Below, in pieces: positions 24,735 to 39,700 of a DNA stretch of 64,000 nt. Under the pieces are notes generated by a model that was given only the letters and a program-made list of their open reading frames with translations, did not search any database and had not been told where the DNA came from. The stretch spans positions 24,354,201 through 24,418,200 of the forward strand of contig CM034548.1 of NCBI GenBank assembly GCA_020055645.1, written 5' to 3'. Within the stretch, counting starts at the first letter, position 1. Every line of letters begins with the position of its first letter. Source of the DNA: Tomocerus qinae (taxonomy: Eukaryota; Arthropoda; Collembola; Entomobryomorpha; Tomoceridae). Both the position numbers and the translations under genes were made by a program.

Positions 24735-27700
24735 GTTGTTGTTGCTGCTGCTGTTGCTGGTGTTGTTGTTGCTGTTGCTGATGGTGCTGCTGTTGTTGCT
24801 GATGATGCGAATGTAGCTGTTGCTGGTGTTGTTGATGTTGCTGATGTGGCGGGGGATGAGACTGTTGATGGGAATATTGTTGCACATGACCATGCGACTG
24901 CCCGTGGGAGATCACTGGTGTTTGGGAATGATTCGGAAGTGACGAGTTCATCGAAGGATGCGCCGGGTGATTGATGTGGGACATCGTGTGGTGAACATGT
25001 GTATGTGTGTGGGAGTGGGTGGCGTGGTGAACCGATATCGTGGATGGCCCTGGGGGATGGTGAGACACAGCCGGGTGATGCGTTTGCGTTTGTTTCGGAG
25101 GCATTGACATGTGTGACACGGGCTGGTGATTAGAATGATGAAGATGAACTTGAGAAGTCGGTGGAATATTGTGGTGAGTCGAGTGTGGATTCTGCTGCTG
25201 CTGATTCTGCACGTGCGACTGCTGGGGGATCACATGTGATTGGCTCGATGGTCTCATCGTCAACTGCAAAGGACTCCCTGAGGTACCAGGGTGAGTTGGC
25301 AGTGTCCGCATGTCCTCCAGGGACTGCGGCTTCTCCGATTCCAATCCTCCTTCCTCAGCGCTCACCTTATCATTGGTACAAAATTAAATTAGTCCACGGA
25401 GTCAGTACAAGAAAAATTACACATTATTGTTCCTCCTGCCCAATTCTAATTTATTTATATTATTTGTCCAGGAATGTTTCAGTGTATTCGAAACCCACAT
25501 TGGCTACTCCAATCACATCGATTATATTCTATGAATTACTACTGAAATATGTATTTCTATTCACATTGGAAAAATAAAATTGTGTAGAATTTAAAAATCA
25601 CTAATGTACTTCTCAAGTGTGTTTGTTTAAAGCTTAGCGCTTGGACTCATAAAGGAATCATAAAATAATGTTCCTTCGTACAAAAACATTTCCTGTTTAT
25701 TTTAATTTCCATTCATTTCATCAAGTTCCATTGAACTCCAAAAAATTCCATTTGGTTCTCATTTTTGGTTCTCAATCATTAAAGTCTTTCTCTTGAAGCA
25801 CGAGTTTCCAAAAATATTATAAAGCATTACATCATGCAGCCCCGTCACCTCAATTATGACTCACAATCTTCCATTCTGTGCCTAATGCTTATATCGTAGG
25901 AAAAATCGAAGGAATTGTAAATCAGTCGAGCAGAGAGCCAAGACTGTAGAAAGGTGACAAATTTTGTACTTACCGTAGCCGATGAATCATAATCATCTTT
26001 CTTTTCCATCGATGGACGGGATTCTTGGGGAGGATTAACTCCCTCATCACAACTTGACGTTGTTGACCCTGACTCTTCCTCATCAGTCAAAATCGGTGGA
26101 CCGTCTCCACCTTTACTCTAATTACATAAATATTAAAATTTATTTCGACTTGGAAAACAACGGAGTGGAAGGTCTTCTAAGCTTGAAAAGTGAACAGAAT
26201 ACCAAGGTACCAAATTAAACAAAAATACCATTCCAAGATTTCATTCCAAGCTGTTATTCAATAGCATAGTAGGTAGTCATATTAGCCATGTTTTAAATTG
26301 CAAATCTATTGAAACACGTTGAATGTGCAGTTCACAGTTATTGACCAACTTAAAAGTTACTACAATATACTAATTAGCAAGTTAGGTGGGATAGAATATA
26401 TTATTTAAACAGGTAAGATTTTAACGGTTTTAAATATAAAGTCATCAAATGTTTTATAATTGTTAAAATGGTACTGACAACAACTAATAATTGTGTGTAA
26501 GTGTTAGGTGTGAGTGGTACATCAAGTATTTTACTGGTATTTGCAACGACTACATTTAATAGGGAGGCACTAACTACAAACAACTATTATACGACATGCT
26601 TACACAGGCTCCATTGGGCTCTTAAAGCTACGGCTACAAGTAAAGCAAAAGAAATCCTTTACAAACACCGAGGTCGCTGAAAAAGGCTTTTATTATTAAA
26701 AAAAATATCACATCAGCATTACCATTCCACAAGACAATTAATACTGTAGACTGTTTCATGTAGGCTGATAATTAACATAAAATAAATTTAAAATATCTTT
26801 AACTGAACTTTTAAAAAGACTTAGCAGGGTTGATAGTTTGAGAAGCTAAGCAACGAGCGGTGTAGGAAATATGTTAAAGTTGCTCCTTTGCTTCTAGATA
26901 TTTCAGTTTAGATATTTTAAATGTGTCGACTGCAAATTTATAGTCTTACTGTTGTAAAAATTGTCGTGTTACCCATTCCATACCAACTTATTATCCCGTA
27001 GATATTTATTACAAAAATGCAAAATACAGTAAAAGTGTGCAGGGGAAGCAAAGTTATATCACAAGAGTATTTAAAAATAATGTAAAAAAAAACAATTATC
27101 AGCCTTTTGTACAAGATTAGACAAGTGGGTGATCAATCATAAATAGCAAAAAAACGTAAACATTAATTAAACACTCGAATACGCAATCTATTCCTATAAG
27201 GCTCAACCACAATATCTACCTTTTTGAACTCCTGGACCAATGTGTCGAGACCGTATTTTTTTCGGAAGTTGAAGTAGAAATTACGGCATTGTAACTCCGA
27301 TTTGGATCGAATTACATCAGACAGCTTTCTCCAGTCAGTTCCAAACTGCAATGCAAAAACAGGGTTTTGTGTAAACACATTGTGTAAACAGATCGCGTAT
27401 TTGTAGGTGGAATAGAAACAAATAAATGTCATTTAACACGCAACTACCTCCGTTAAAGACTTTTTGATGCCATCTATTTCTTCATCAGTCCACCTTGTCG
27501 TGTCAGAGCCCGGATCATCAGGTGTATCTAAATTGGCGTTGGGACTCAATCTTCGACTTATCCGATTGAAACAGGCTGTACAGCACTTAGTCACATTCGG
27601 GGGAATTTCTAATCCAAAAAAACAGAAAATTCGTTAGAATGCTTCTAATATAATACATGATTTTGCTACAAATAGTATTTACAAGTTCTTACGATATTTG

Positions 27701-30700
27701 TTGCATATTGCTTCCTTAGTATCTTCGGATAGTTCAGCCCATTTAGGAGGAAACGGTCTAAGTCGCTTTATCCGAGCACGTTTAGCAGGACATGTCGGGA
27801 TAGGGCATTGGTTCGGCTTATAGCGCCTTCTCACAGCTTTACAGCGGCACGTAGTACAAACACGATCTCCGCTCTGGATACTTTCTTCATTTAATCCGTA
27901 CTGCATTGCCTGAGATCTTAGAAGAGGTCTGGAGTGCAGGTACGATTCTAAGCTAACTTTGCATACAATACAAGTATGTGGACCACCTTTTTCACCTGAA
28001 ACCAAAAATTAAATCATTGTTACCTGTTATTTTTCAAAATAGATTCGAATTCAACATAAAAATTTCAATATGTTTGAATAGCATTGCAATTATTAGCAGA
28101 TTCAGCAGAATTTAATTCTAAAACCTCATAAGTGGATAAGGTCATTGTAACATTGTCCTCTATCAAGGAAATAACACTCATTCGTAAATTTTAAAGCCAC
28201 GTAGATATGCAAATGAAGAGCACTCACTCGTTAAACTGTTCAAACAAGGGACATAGATGCTGACTACGCATTTTATGTTAGTAGCATTGGGAAATGTAAT
28301 TGAAATTACAGATTATTCAATTACGAGCTTTCATTTCATTTAGATAAGATATTACATATCGACTACTAATTTTACCAAGAAATAAAGGGCATGATAAAGT
28401 CGTTGCACCATGATCCAACTCATAAATGAGTTACGGATGCACAAAGTTGAGTAAATGCTAAAAATTGCAAGGTACTCGAAAACTGAAATACAGTCATTGG
28501 ATGATGTAAAAATGAAAAGAAAGTAATAACCCTTAACGCAATAATAAGACATTCTGCAATAACGCAATCAATTAGAAAATGTCAGGAAACCGTTGTAATA
28601 ATCGCATTACATGACGTTATCAGTTCATTTTAAAATCTATTGTCCAGTTCAAGGAAGTAATGTAGAGAAAGCATAGCTCAAACCAGAACAGTCGAAAGTG
28701 TATTTAGTAATTCACATCGTCAAAGCCCACGCTCCAGAAAATGAGCTTTGAATCTTAAGTAGCGCATAAGCACTATGTAGACATAGGCAATATATTCCAT
28801 GGCTCTTTGTGAATTATACAAAACAAATGCTGACCGCGGCTCACGTCAACATAGGATCGATTAAAAAAGTCAATCAAACTAATAACAAGCTTCTCGTTTA
28901 TGAATAATTAACATCATCATCCCATTACCGCTACCTATAATTCAAAACATTCCAGTCAGTCCCATTCCAACCAACTTACATTAAAAAATGAATATCATAA
29001 GATTGTAGTTACTATTGTAATAGAAAACATTAGTAGACAAAATATATTGACCAAAATTAAAGTAGACAAGACATTTAAAACTAGCTAATCTATTTATCTA
29101 AGTACATTCTGTTTTTATACATGCAATAAAATGCTTTCTTTCGGTCGTGCATTCTAAACGCTTAATTGGGAATTCGCAACTTTAGGGATACAGGAAAACT
29201 TTGACTCGCAAAATAAATACGGAAAATAGAGTACAAGATTTTTTTCTGAATTAAGGATACAAATGGTTAAAAAAAATGAGGACCTAAACGGAAATGAGAC
29301 AAAGTAACTGTATTTGAATTGTACAAGGAAAGAAAAGGCATTTTCCACCAGCGATGCTAGACTAGACCCAATGTTCAAGTTGGAATGAGTAACGGAGAGG
29401 AACAAATGCAAGCTGCAATGCCACGCAAACATTGGTGCTAGTAGACTCTATAATATATGTAGGTACCTATATGTATAGTAAATAATAAGACCGAACCAGT
29501 TAGTAGGTGGTGTATAGTATCATTTTGATTGTCTATTGGGTAGTATTAGCAGAAAACACATGAATAAACAACTGCTTTTAACTCAAATTAAAATTTGACA
29601 GCAGAGGAGTTTGACGGAGTGTGGGGAACAAGTCTGTATTAAACCGTTTATATAAATACCACTATGAGCATTCAAGAACAATTACTCAGGCATAGCAGAC
29701 TAGGTAGATAAGTAAATTGAACACGGAATGAAAGGAATTCGTCCGGCGACAACAAGTATTTTGCATATCTATTTATCCTAACTATGAACCGTCACTCAGG
29801 TAAACTAATTAGTATTGGATATAATTATAAGATTGTCCTCTAGTACACCCTCGCTCGGTCAGATTTAAGTTTGAATACTTCGTATACTTTTATGGCAATT
29901 ATAACTAATTGCAATAGTAAAAACTTTATGTGTTTACTCAAAAGGCTGTAGCCCTATGCACTGGCAGTTACATATCCTGTAATTTTAATGACCTTTAATG
30001 TAAACTACTTGTTTGAAAGGTAGTAAGGAAATTGTGTCGACGTGGAAAGAAATATGAGCATTAGATATAATTATAATATAAGCTGTGTAAATAAGTATTT
30101 GACCATGAAGATGCTTTTGACCTAAACGACCCAATCTGATAAAAGAGGCTTTAAAGATTTCCGACTGCGAGAGTAATAAGAAATGGAAGTAAGCCACTAA
30201 TGTCTTTAAGTGACATGGACAACAGTAAGCAATTAGGTTGTCATTCAATTGAGACAAAAGTAAGAGTTCCAGATATTATAAATAGTTACATGGCAGGCCG
30301 GTCTAAGTGGTTGGGGATCCATCATTTTTGTAATACAGCTACTTGAAATGGATATTGCTTACTTTGCTTTCTGATTTTGCCTCCATTCGTTTGGAATAAC
30401 TGTTCCAATCAAATGTGCAAATAGGACTACAAAGGCAAAAGTTAATTCTTGGAACGAGCATGGTTTCCCATTATCTCAAGTTCAATTTTCGGTAGTTCTC
30501 TCGCGTTCCCAAGAGTTACATGCCAAGTACATAGGAATACGATAGAAGTACTACTCCTAAAAACGATAGAGACGCAGAATTGTAAGCTTCACATAATATT
30601 ATAGAGATGATGATGTATTCCGTAAATATTGACAAACTTTCTCCTCCCCATTGCAACATCCTCAACATATCAAAGAAAGACTCTTAGTCTAATTGCAATC

Positions 30701-33700
30701 CAACACACACTTGTCTAAAAGTGTAATTGGTATAATCCCTGCTTTTCCCCAACAGTAAATATAATCAATGTAATAGCTCATCATTTCAATTAATATTTAC
30801 TTGCAGTTCTAATTAACTTTGGAGGAACTCTCTCTGATTCAACATCCCTGTAATAATATGCTCTTAGTAGTATAGTACAATACAAACGTCTCTTCTCTCT
30901 AACATCAGTCCGGTAAATAGACCTTAGTTATGATATGATGTAAATATGATGATGTAATTCCCTGCAGGCACATCCTACTGATATTTCTACCAGACATAAC
31001 TTCACCTTATACCATCCTGTAATAATAATATCATATAAAAACTACTTGCTAGCTCATCAAACTCTCTGTGAGCCAAGGAATAATAAAATGAGGTGTATGT
31101 ATACATTACAAACCAGCTCCCACTATATAAGCTCAGACAGGACATGTTATACATTCTGATATCGGAAACCTAACTGTACTTTAAACTCTCTATTCACTCT
31201 CTGATACGCTTCGCTTGGGTTTGAAGCTCTATGATATCCACCAACAGTCTTTTGTGCCAGACCAAGTTACACAAATATGGTTAAATCCAACAACTACCTA
31301 GCTACCCACTTTATTATATACATAATTTAAAACGATAGTCTACCTGCAATATGTTATGCAACTTGTAAATAGCCTATGTCAATTATCTAAAGAAACTCAT
31401 AGTGTCTGCAGTTAATTCTATCATTTAATTAGCAGCTAAATGTAGTTTAGTGTTATGTACACAGACATTGAAATGCTTACTAATAAATCGAGCATTGTCA
31501 TTAATTCTTATCTACGAACATTTAACAGTAGGGTATAAAAATGCTGACTGGAGGATTTAATACTAATCCTCAGCTTAGTATATATGGAAAAACCTATTAA
31601 AACATAATCCATTATACAGAGATAGATTTGTAATACTTAAATTCCGAGAAAAATACTAGGTGACCTACGTTTTCTATGCCGAGTAGAGAGGGTAACGGAA
31701 ATGTAATATGCTACTTAAGATAAATGGCAAAGGTTTATATTATTTAGGCGATGCAAATGAGATAAGCAATGACAGAAGACGGTCAATCCAATTGAAAGCA
31801 CTTTGGTAACAAGTGTCATCGGTTCAGACGCGGATGAAATGAAACAGTTCAAAGGATTTACTTTTAATTAGAGCAAAAATCTCAAGATTAATAAAGCAAT
31901 TTGAAGTCGGCTTTTAATGGATAAACATATCGTTAGGCACTGACATGTCGTTTCATTAAATTGATCATAATTGAGTCAATTCTACTTGACGAAACAATTA
32001 AAGTGGGCATATTATGTAGTCTAGGAGTTTGATTCATCGAAAGTACAATAAAGTGCAATGCTTATGTCTACACTAATCTCATTTGGAAAGGTCTATCTAG
32101 CCCGTCCAAATCTACTGCTGCATAAATGTATAATGCGGTCTTTTCATTAAATTAGCCCGGATGCCTGGCTTGGAAGGAGATTGTGGATTGAGCGTAAGAA
32201 ATACCAAGAAGAATGTGGAGTATATTTATTAGAGAGAGAACGCACTTGAGAGCCCGCTCTGTTTTCTGTGTAATAATAATAATATGAAATGCGTAGTCAA
32301 ATCTGAAATCCTATATTATTTGCGGCATGTTTGCTGAAGTATGCATTTGGTGGTGAGAGAAGAGGGAGATCTGACGTAGTGGGAGATAGATAGTAGAACA
32401 TCATATTATTATAAAGACAAGGAGTAGGTAATTTCATTTTGCGAACAAGTTTGAATGAAACATGAGGATTTAAGTCGAGAAGATAAAAAGCGGAGAAGTA
32501 GGAGAGATGATAGACACAAGAGTGCAGAGAAATAATGAAACCGAAAGACAGACAGGGTAAAGAATCGAGCAGAGTCAACAAAGCCAGTCGCTCGCTACAA
32601 TTCCCAAAGGAATGCTATCAATCTGATATGAAAAGTTGTGTGTATGTCTCACTTATTAAAAGCCATACCATAATTTCTAAAGAGGGGCTCTGTCATTTCT
32701 ATCCTGTCCTGTCTACGCTTCAACATTATGTTACGGACATGACTTATAAATGTACACAAACCCGCTCCTCTCTGTGGCTCGTATATAACTCTTCCACCGG
32801 GCTTCATACCTGATTCAGTCCACTCAAATCAAACGTTCCAGCAACTACTAAAGAGTCGTTGGAGACAACGAGACAAACCAGTGTTCATCATTAATTCCAG
32901 TTCACAATTCATACACACCGAGTCACTCAGCCCACTCCCGACCTCCATACACAGTTACATTAGAAATATTTCTTACACCATCCAAGTTAGTTAGCCATAC
33001 GACATTTTACTAGATTTACGCTCACACTCAAACGGAACTGCAACACGAAAACAACCAATTATCTACTTGCTGCCAATAAATTCTTTTTTCTTGCTCCGCA
33101 TTGTTTTCCAGAACAAGTTCATTTGCAAAAAAAAGTTCGAGCTCTAGAAAATGCTAACGTCTGCTTAATATGGATACGGAATCTGCTATAGATTTGTCAA
33201 CTCGCAATCGTTCGCCAACAATTGTGGAAACCGTTGACGACGACAGAAATGAAGCCACGACCATTTTGAGACCAATCCCAAGGCCTGCTTGGTCTATTAT
33301 ATGGTACCAAAAATTATGGTCTCACTATACACAATCAACCATTAATTCTTCCACTCATCAGCAACGTTTCACTCCTAATTCACTTAGTGGCTACTCAAAC
33401 GACAAAAATAAATACGACTCAGCCACACCGAGTTATCCATCGGATTCTCAACTTACTGCAACCAATCCAGAAAATACACAAGACAAAATAAGTGGATGGA
33501 CCTCAGCCTCTTCATATCCTCAATTGTAAGTCATATGCATATTTTCTTTTGTCTCTTTAGTAAAATCGATTTTCAACTTTTAATAGGATTAGCACGAATT
33601 AAAACAATCCTCTTATTATACTTCTCTCATTCATTACGAGCTACAAAAATCTGGGCTCTAAATTGATGATTAGACATAAGCTCATTTCAAAATTTTATAG

Positions 33701-36700
33701 GAAGAATACTGCCAAATATCATAATAATGAACTCAGGCATCCGTAAGGTTTTAATTTATCCAACTGTTCATTATGTAGAGCATTTGAGCTGCTTTGATTG
33801 CTTTGCACAACAAAGCCATCAATTTCTAATAGAAAACATATAGCTGACCTTTTAGCAAGACTAATACGGAGAATGTAGGGGTATTTAAACAATCATATAG
33901 CCAGATATTTAAATGAGGAAGGAATAAAGGATCGTTAACATAAAAACTAAATGAGACGATGCACTAAAGTATTTAGCACTATTCATTTAAGGAGCGTATC
34001 ATTTGATACGTGTCAATACATATGAGAATATGCTATACTATTGGATTCCATGAGCTATAGTGGAGCAGTAACTATAAAAATTGCTATAATTTGTAGAGAA
34101 TTGCCCCAAGAAAGCTTGAATGGATGTAGTGAAGAGAACTCTACGAAGGACAACGATTCTTCTATACTTGGTTCAAGAGACTCAGCATCAGTCTTGGATA
34201 TAGCTTGTTGTGATGGACCAGTAAAATTCGAACGTATATCAAACCCTAACTTTGCCCTGACAGTGGAGCATAATAGCGGTCCTTCAAGTGCACCAATTGC
34301 AAGTAGCAATGTAGAGACGACTCGGAATCTTGCTACCAAAACCTACCTATGCATTTATTGCAATCAGAGCTTCAAAAGCTTATTCTGCTATCAGAAACAT
34401 AAGAAGCGTCATTTGAATCCAGTCTCTGTGGACATCACAGCAACTCATTTGTCAACTCCAAGAGTATCAAACTTTGAAAACAGATCGAAGACTAAAGACT
34501 TAAATGTACAATTTTTTCCTTGCAAAAAATGCGGCTGTAAATTTCCAAGTTACTACTTTGTTCATAAACATAAGAAAATATGTCATTAAATTAACTTGAC
34601 TCCCTTTACAATCAAGTATTCATTACATTTATGGCATTCTGCGCAGAATTCTGCTCTGTTCAGAAATTACTATATGCAGAAAATGCAAATGAGTAAATTC
34701 ACTGAAAATTATAACCCAAGCAGCTATCATTAACCTAGTTTTCAATTAGAATAATATTATGACGTTTGTATGACTAGACTATAAAGTTTATATTACTGTC
34801 TATTTATGAATTAGGTACTGATAAAATAGATTATAGCTGTATTGACTGAATGATTTACGATTTCTCCCTGGAATGTAGCATGCGTATTAATTTCAATCTA
34901 CTCATTTATCTACACTAAGAAAGAACCATTATAGTGATAGCTCATTAATCGATTTTAAATACCTATGAATGACATGTTTAAATAAATAGTATGCGCAGTC
35001 TAAGCCAAATGTAACTTATAATAATATAAGTAGAATGTTAAGTTCAGTGTCTAACTAGTCGCTTGAGGCAATGAAAAATGTATTGATACAGTACCTAGTC
35101 CTGAATATTTATGTTTGACCTAATAATAATGTAAAGTCTCATTGCAATCGCTAAATATGTGTATATTATCAACCTTAATTCTGTTGGCTATATCATGGAC
35201 ATTATCAGGCTGGCATATGATACTGTTAATATAAAATAGTAAGTATTATGTACCTTTAAATTACATGTTCATATTAAATTGCTATTGATGGCTCTAAAAA
35301 CATCGGTGAACATAAAATTATTCTATGTAGCCATAGCAGGAAAAATTCACACCTATTTAAATCTAATTGATGCTGCTAAACTACAAATATTTACTGTTTG
35401 CATTGCGAACAGGACGAAATTAAATTTCTATAGTGATAAGCATCATTTGCATGTTTAAAGTTGTCTTGATGATTGTTAGTTACGCTTGAAAAGTTCTAAA
35501 ATACAACATACTGTCAGATGATGTTATTTTAAGCTAATACTACATACGGTTACACAACTATTTTCCAAGCTATGGAATAGAGTGTATGTTTCGCCCCTTC
35601 CCAACGCTGTCACTGACGTATGTACAAATCAAATTCTAAGTCAGCTGAACAAATAAAATACCCCAATTGACGCCGACTAAACTTTCTTGAGAATATTGAG
35701 TTTACAATCCGAAATTGAATTATGATTTAGGCAAGTGATGTGAAAGAACTTCTAACAGGAAATGTGGGTCAAGTTGAATTCCTTGTTTTAAGTCTGTTGA
35801 AATAGTTAGTTCTCAATATTGATACCTCCTTTACTATTTTCATTAAAATGTAGAGCAAAATACGGACACAGATTTGTCAAAGCAAAATATGTATGAAAAG
35901 GCTACTTCATACTTCAATCATAAATCGAAAGTCACAAAGAAATGATTGCATGTTTTCCAAAACCAAGTTTATGACGAGTCAAACAACTGGAAGTTTTTCA
36001 ATAGCAGTGGACAAGTAATGAAAAAGAACCAATTACAATGACTACAGTGCTGAAGTAGAACAGATGAATATTAAGTAGAAAACGTTGATGCCTTTGAAAT
36101 CTTATGTAAATAGCAAAGTTAGGTTTAGCGAGAGACAGGAACATCAAAAAATTCAATGTAAACCGAATATTAAAATTTACTTTGCTTGTATAAGCCCAAA
36201 GTACACAAAATTACAAATCCGAAGATCAAACCCATCGCATTTTGTGTCCCTTTATGTCATCATAAACTCGACTGACAATTAGCCTAGCTTTATACAAGCA
36301 TGTTATACAAGTTTAATAGGTATTATTATACCAATATACTGTCATTGGCCGGAGAGCGTAGAACGTAGTTCGTCGACCTCGTATATATAAACGTTGCTAA
36401 CAAAAGGACATAAAATTGCAAAAGAAATTTCAATTACAGGGTAGAGTTTTTGTATTTTGCAGATTAAAAAGAAGATAATGATTTCCAGGGAGAAAGATAT
36501 GTATTGATCAATGGAACTAGACAAACAAGGATTTAATTTTTGTAATGATTGAAGATGTTCTCTTCCCTTAATTTACATTACATAAAAATGATGATGGAAT
36601 GGAACTGCGTCGAATTTCAAAGCATGAATATCTTTGAGTTGCTATGCCTTTGATGACTAATCCCTTTTTGATTAGGTATAATACCCTGTGATTAGGCAAC

Positions 36701-39700
36701 ATATTTTCTTTTATTATTTCGCATTCAAAGTAAAACTTGCTTCCTTTTATTAAAATACACGTAAATAACGGGGACGAATCGACCAGGGGATTTTGTGATG
36801 TACCATGCTAACAGTAAATGTCTGTATGATGATCGCTGAAATGAATTTAGGTACTAGACTCTTCATATGGTAACAGAAAGGAATCAATGAAAAATATTCT
36901 GTCCATGTGTTGGAGAAAGAGTGGTGATATTTATATCTGAAGAAAGTTTGAGTTAGAGAAAGCAAGCAAGCACGCGAAAATAATCAAAGAAATAAAAGAG
37001 AGTGTGGAAGTAGTGAGACTTGCCATTTAGTTCCTGTGTTTCCTCGTCAGACGTGTCCTCTAAAATTTCTTTTTGGTCTTCTTTTCTACGTTTTTTAGAT
37101 GGTTGACCAGGGAACTCACTAGAAATAAATAATTCAGTACTGAATGCACACTTCAAAGCAAAATGAATACATCTACAGATGCAACATCGCATCAGATACA
37201 TAAATATATTAATCTCGCAATGAATGACAAAATCGAAAATTCTCTGACGTTTTTTGTCCTCTATTAAAATACAATAATATGGCTTACCTAGAGTTTTCCA
37301 CTTGAGACTGGACAGGTGTAACTTGTTCGTTAGTCATTGGCGTGGCTGCTCTTCCACTATTGAAACTGTTCTCTTCCGCATTCCCTGCCTGACCATTATC
37401 GGGTGCATTGGGGTTATGAGGGTTTAGATTTGAGTTTGACTCAATTGTAGGAGCCTGGTCATTTTTCTGCTCCTTTTGTTGTCGGGTGGTGACACCATTC
37501 GTTTCTGACTTGACACCAAGTCCTGACCCCAAACCGTGACTGCCAACAGAACTGTTTCCAGAAGAGTTGTTTTGCTGTTGGTTTCTAGTCGACCTTGTTC
37601 GTGCACGATTTTTGCGCAAAAGTTGTCGGTAGTTTTGCGTCTTTTTGCTAAGGTAGTAATACTGGACACAATCCGCGACACTTTTCCTCTCCAGATAAGA
37701 TTTAATTATTCCAAAATTTTTCGGATGTTGCAAATATTTTTCCTGTTGATTAGAAATTATTTAATATTATATCAAATCTTGGAAATGCAGACTCATATTC
37801 AAATGCCTACGTATTTAGTTTACTTAGCAAAATATTCACAGCAGCTGAATTTGTAATGAAATGTAACAGATACAGAGGGAGTCTTTACTAAGAGTATAGT
37901 TATGAATAATACGTTCGTAATTGTGTTTGAATATCCATTACAACGAAACTCGGGATATATGAACTCATAAATTTAATTGTAGTCGATGCAAACAATAAAA
38001 ATGCGATCGCTTATTCAGTATCAAATTAAAACAATTATTGTTAATAATTCTGACAACTAACTTGAGGGAAATAATTGCCACTCCCTTTTAAACCAGAAAC
38101 ATTGATCTACTACTTCCTTTTCCCAAGAAATAATTTTTACGGATAATATTTTTCCGAAGCAAAAACGTTGCACTATTTAATTTCAGCCCCAACTTTCAAA
38201 TTAAAAATAATTATCCTTCGTGCATACTATCTAATATTAGTTTAAATATTTGCACTGTTTCATCAGAATAAAATATTATTTCACTATTCCTGACTCCCAA
38301 TTGTTAGTGATGCTCAGTTACTTGAACTATGGCAACTCTTGAATATGATTATGTACCTTGAAGATTTCCTTTTCTTGGTCAGACCAAAGATTCAGTAGCT
38401 GCTTGTCTTTATACTCTTGCATAGGATCCTCAATAAGTCCATTACGGTTGGTAAATCTAGCCTTTCTGCTCCTTTCATCCAAGAGAATTGGAGGTATTAC
38501 CGCGTAACTCCTCATTTTCTTATCCTCCAACTCCTAATAAAATGAACCGTTAGCTTCTATTTGAGGATATTTAAAATATTCTGTTAAAGAATGTTTTGCC
38601 TTTCTTACAACCTGCTCATGGAGTCCATCCATTATTTCTTCCAAATCAGCGTCTGACTTGATGCGAGATCCTACTCTGGAAAACCTTTCTTTATCCTCCC
38701 TTTGTTTACGAAGTTCTGGAAATACTTTTTCAAAAATTTCTCGGTTTTTCGCTTCTTTAGCCCGTTTCTTGGAATTATTTTCCATCTTTTCCAATCGTTT
38801 TGCCCATTCAGTTGAAAGCTTTGCATACGTAGTCGTTAGATAAGCTTCTCTTTTCTCTTTATCTCTCAACCGGTCTTTAAAGTATTCTAGTAAATTTACT
38901 TTGAAGCTAGAAAATGACAATTTATTTTCATGATAGGATGCCGCGTCGGAAGGTTGGTTGTATAACGGCTGAAACAATAGCAAAAGTAGTATTAAAATAC
39001 GTTTAAACACATCAAAAGTTGATAATTAATAAAAATAATATTACAGAAAACATTAAGCAGTACACTTTGTGGAAATTGGAATATTCTAGTCTACAATGAA
39101 TGAGATGCATGGCATTTTAATTTTTAAATTAGGCGCATCACTAGACGCAATACATGCATTCCAATCCCATTCCTTGAATAGAATAATCTGTAACAAAGAT
39201 ACTATAATTTGATATAAACTTACGAGATCAACTGGAGGACCCAATTTCTGAAGTATATGGTGAGCTTCTAAAGCCTTTTTCTGCAATAAAACAAACACAC
39301 ACAACAAATTATTTATGCACCTATCATTCCATAACAATGTAACTTGGCGCTAAGGCTCAATCGTTACAAGAGATTCATCTCTTGAAAGAAGAGTGTGATG
39401 TAGTTGTCAATAATAATATTATCTGTAGCATTTCAAGACAAATACTTACTCTGTTTTCAGCATATATGCTTTGTGGGAGTGAACGAATAACTGAGTCAGA
39501 AGCATTACTATTTTCTTCGGGATCCCGCTGGGGTTGTGTAGCTGCTTGTTCTAATTCTATTTTTTTCTTTTTTAATTTTGCAATTTGGCTCTCTGTTTTT
39601 GCAATTTCCCTATCTACCCTAGCAATCTGTTGAAGCAGTTCTTCTTTAGTTGACCTTAGCGGTGATTCATCTCTCAGATTCTCGGACGGCAATGTAGGAC

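Noticed and set aside
24573-24974. Plus-strand polyV/polyL frames and a minus-strand polyN/S frame
   Set aside because: Shadows of Smr glutamine tract 1; the real frame carries the conserved flanking Smr sequence.
32535-32813. 92-residue plus-strand frame before the nested zinc-finger gene
   Set aside because: No recognisable motif and overlaps a similar-length minus-strand frame; no splice link to the zinc-finger exons was found.
34055-34339. 94-residue minus-strand frame
   Set aside because: It is antisense to the zinc-finger exon, whose own frame has two canonical fingers.
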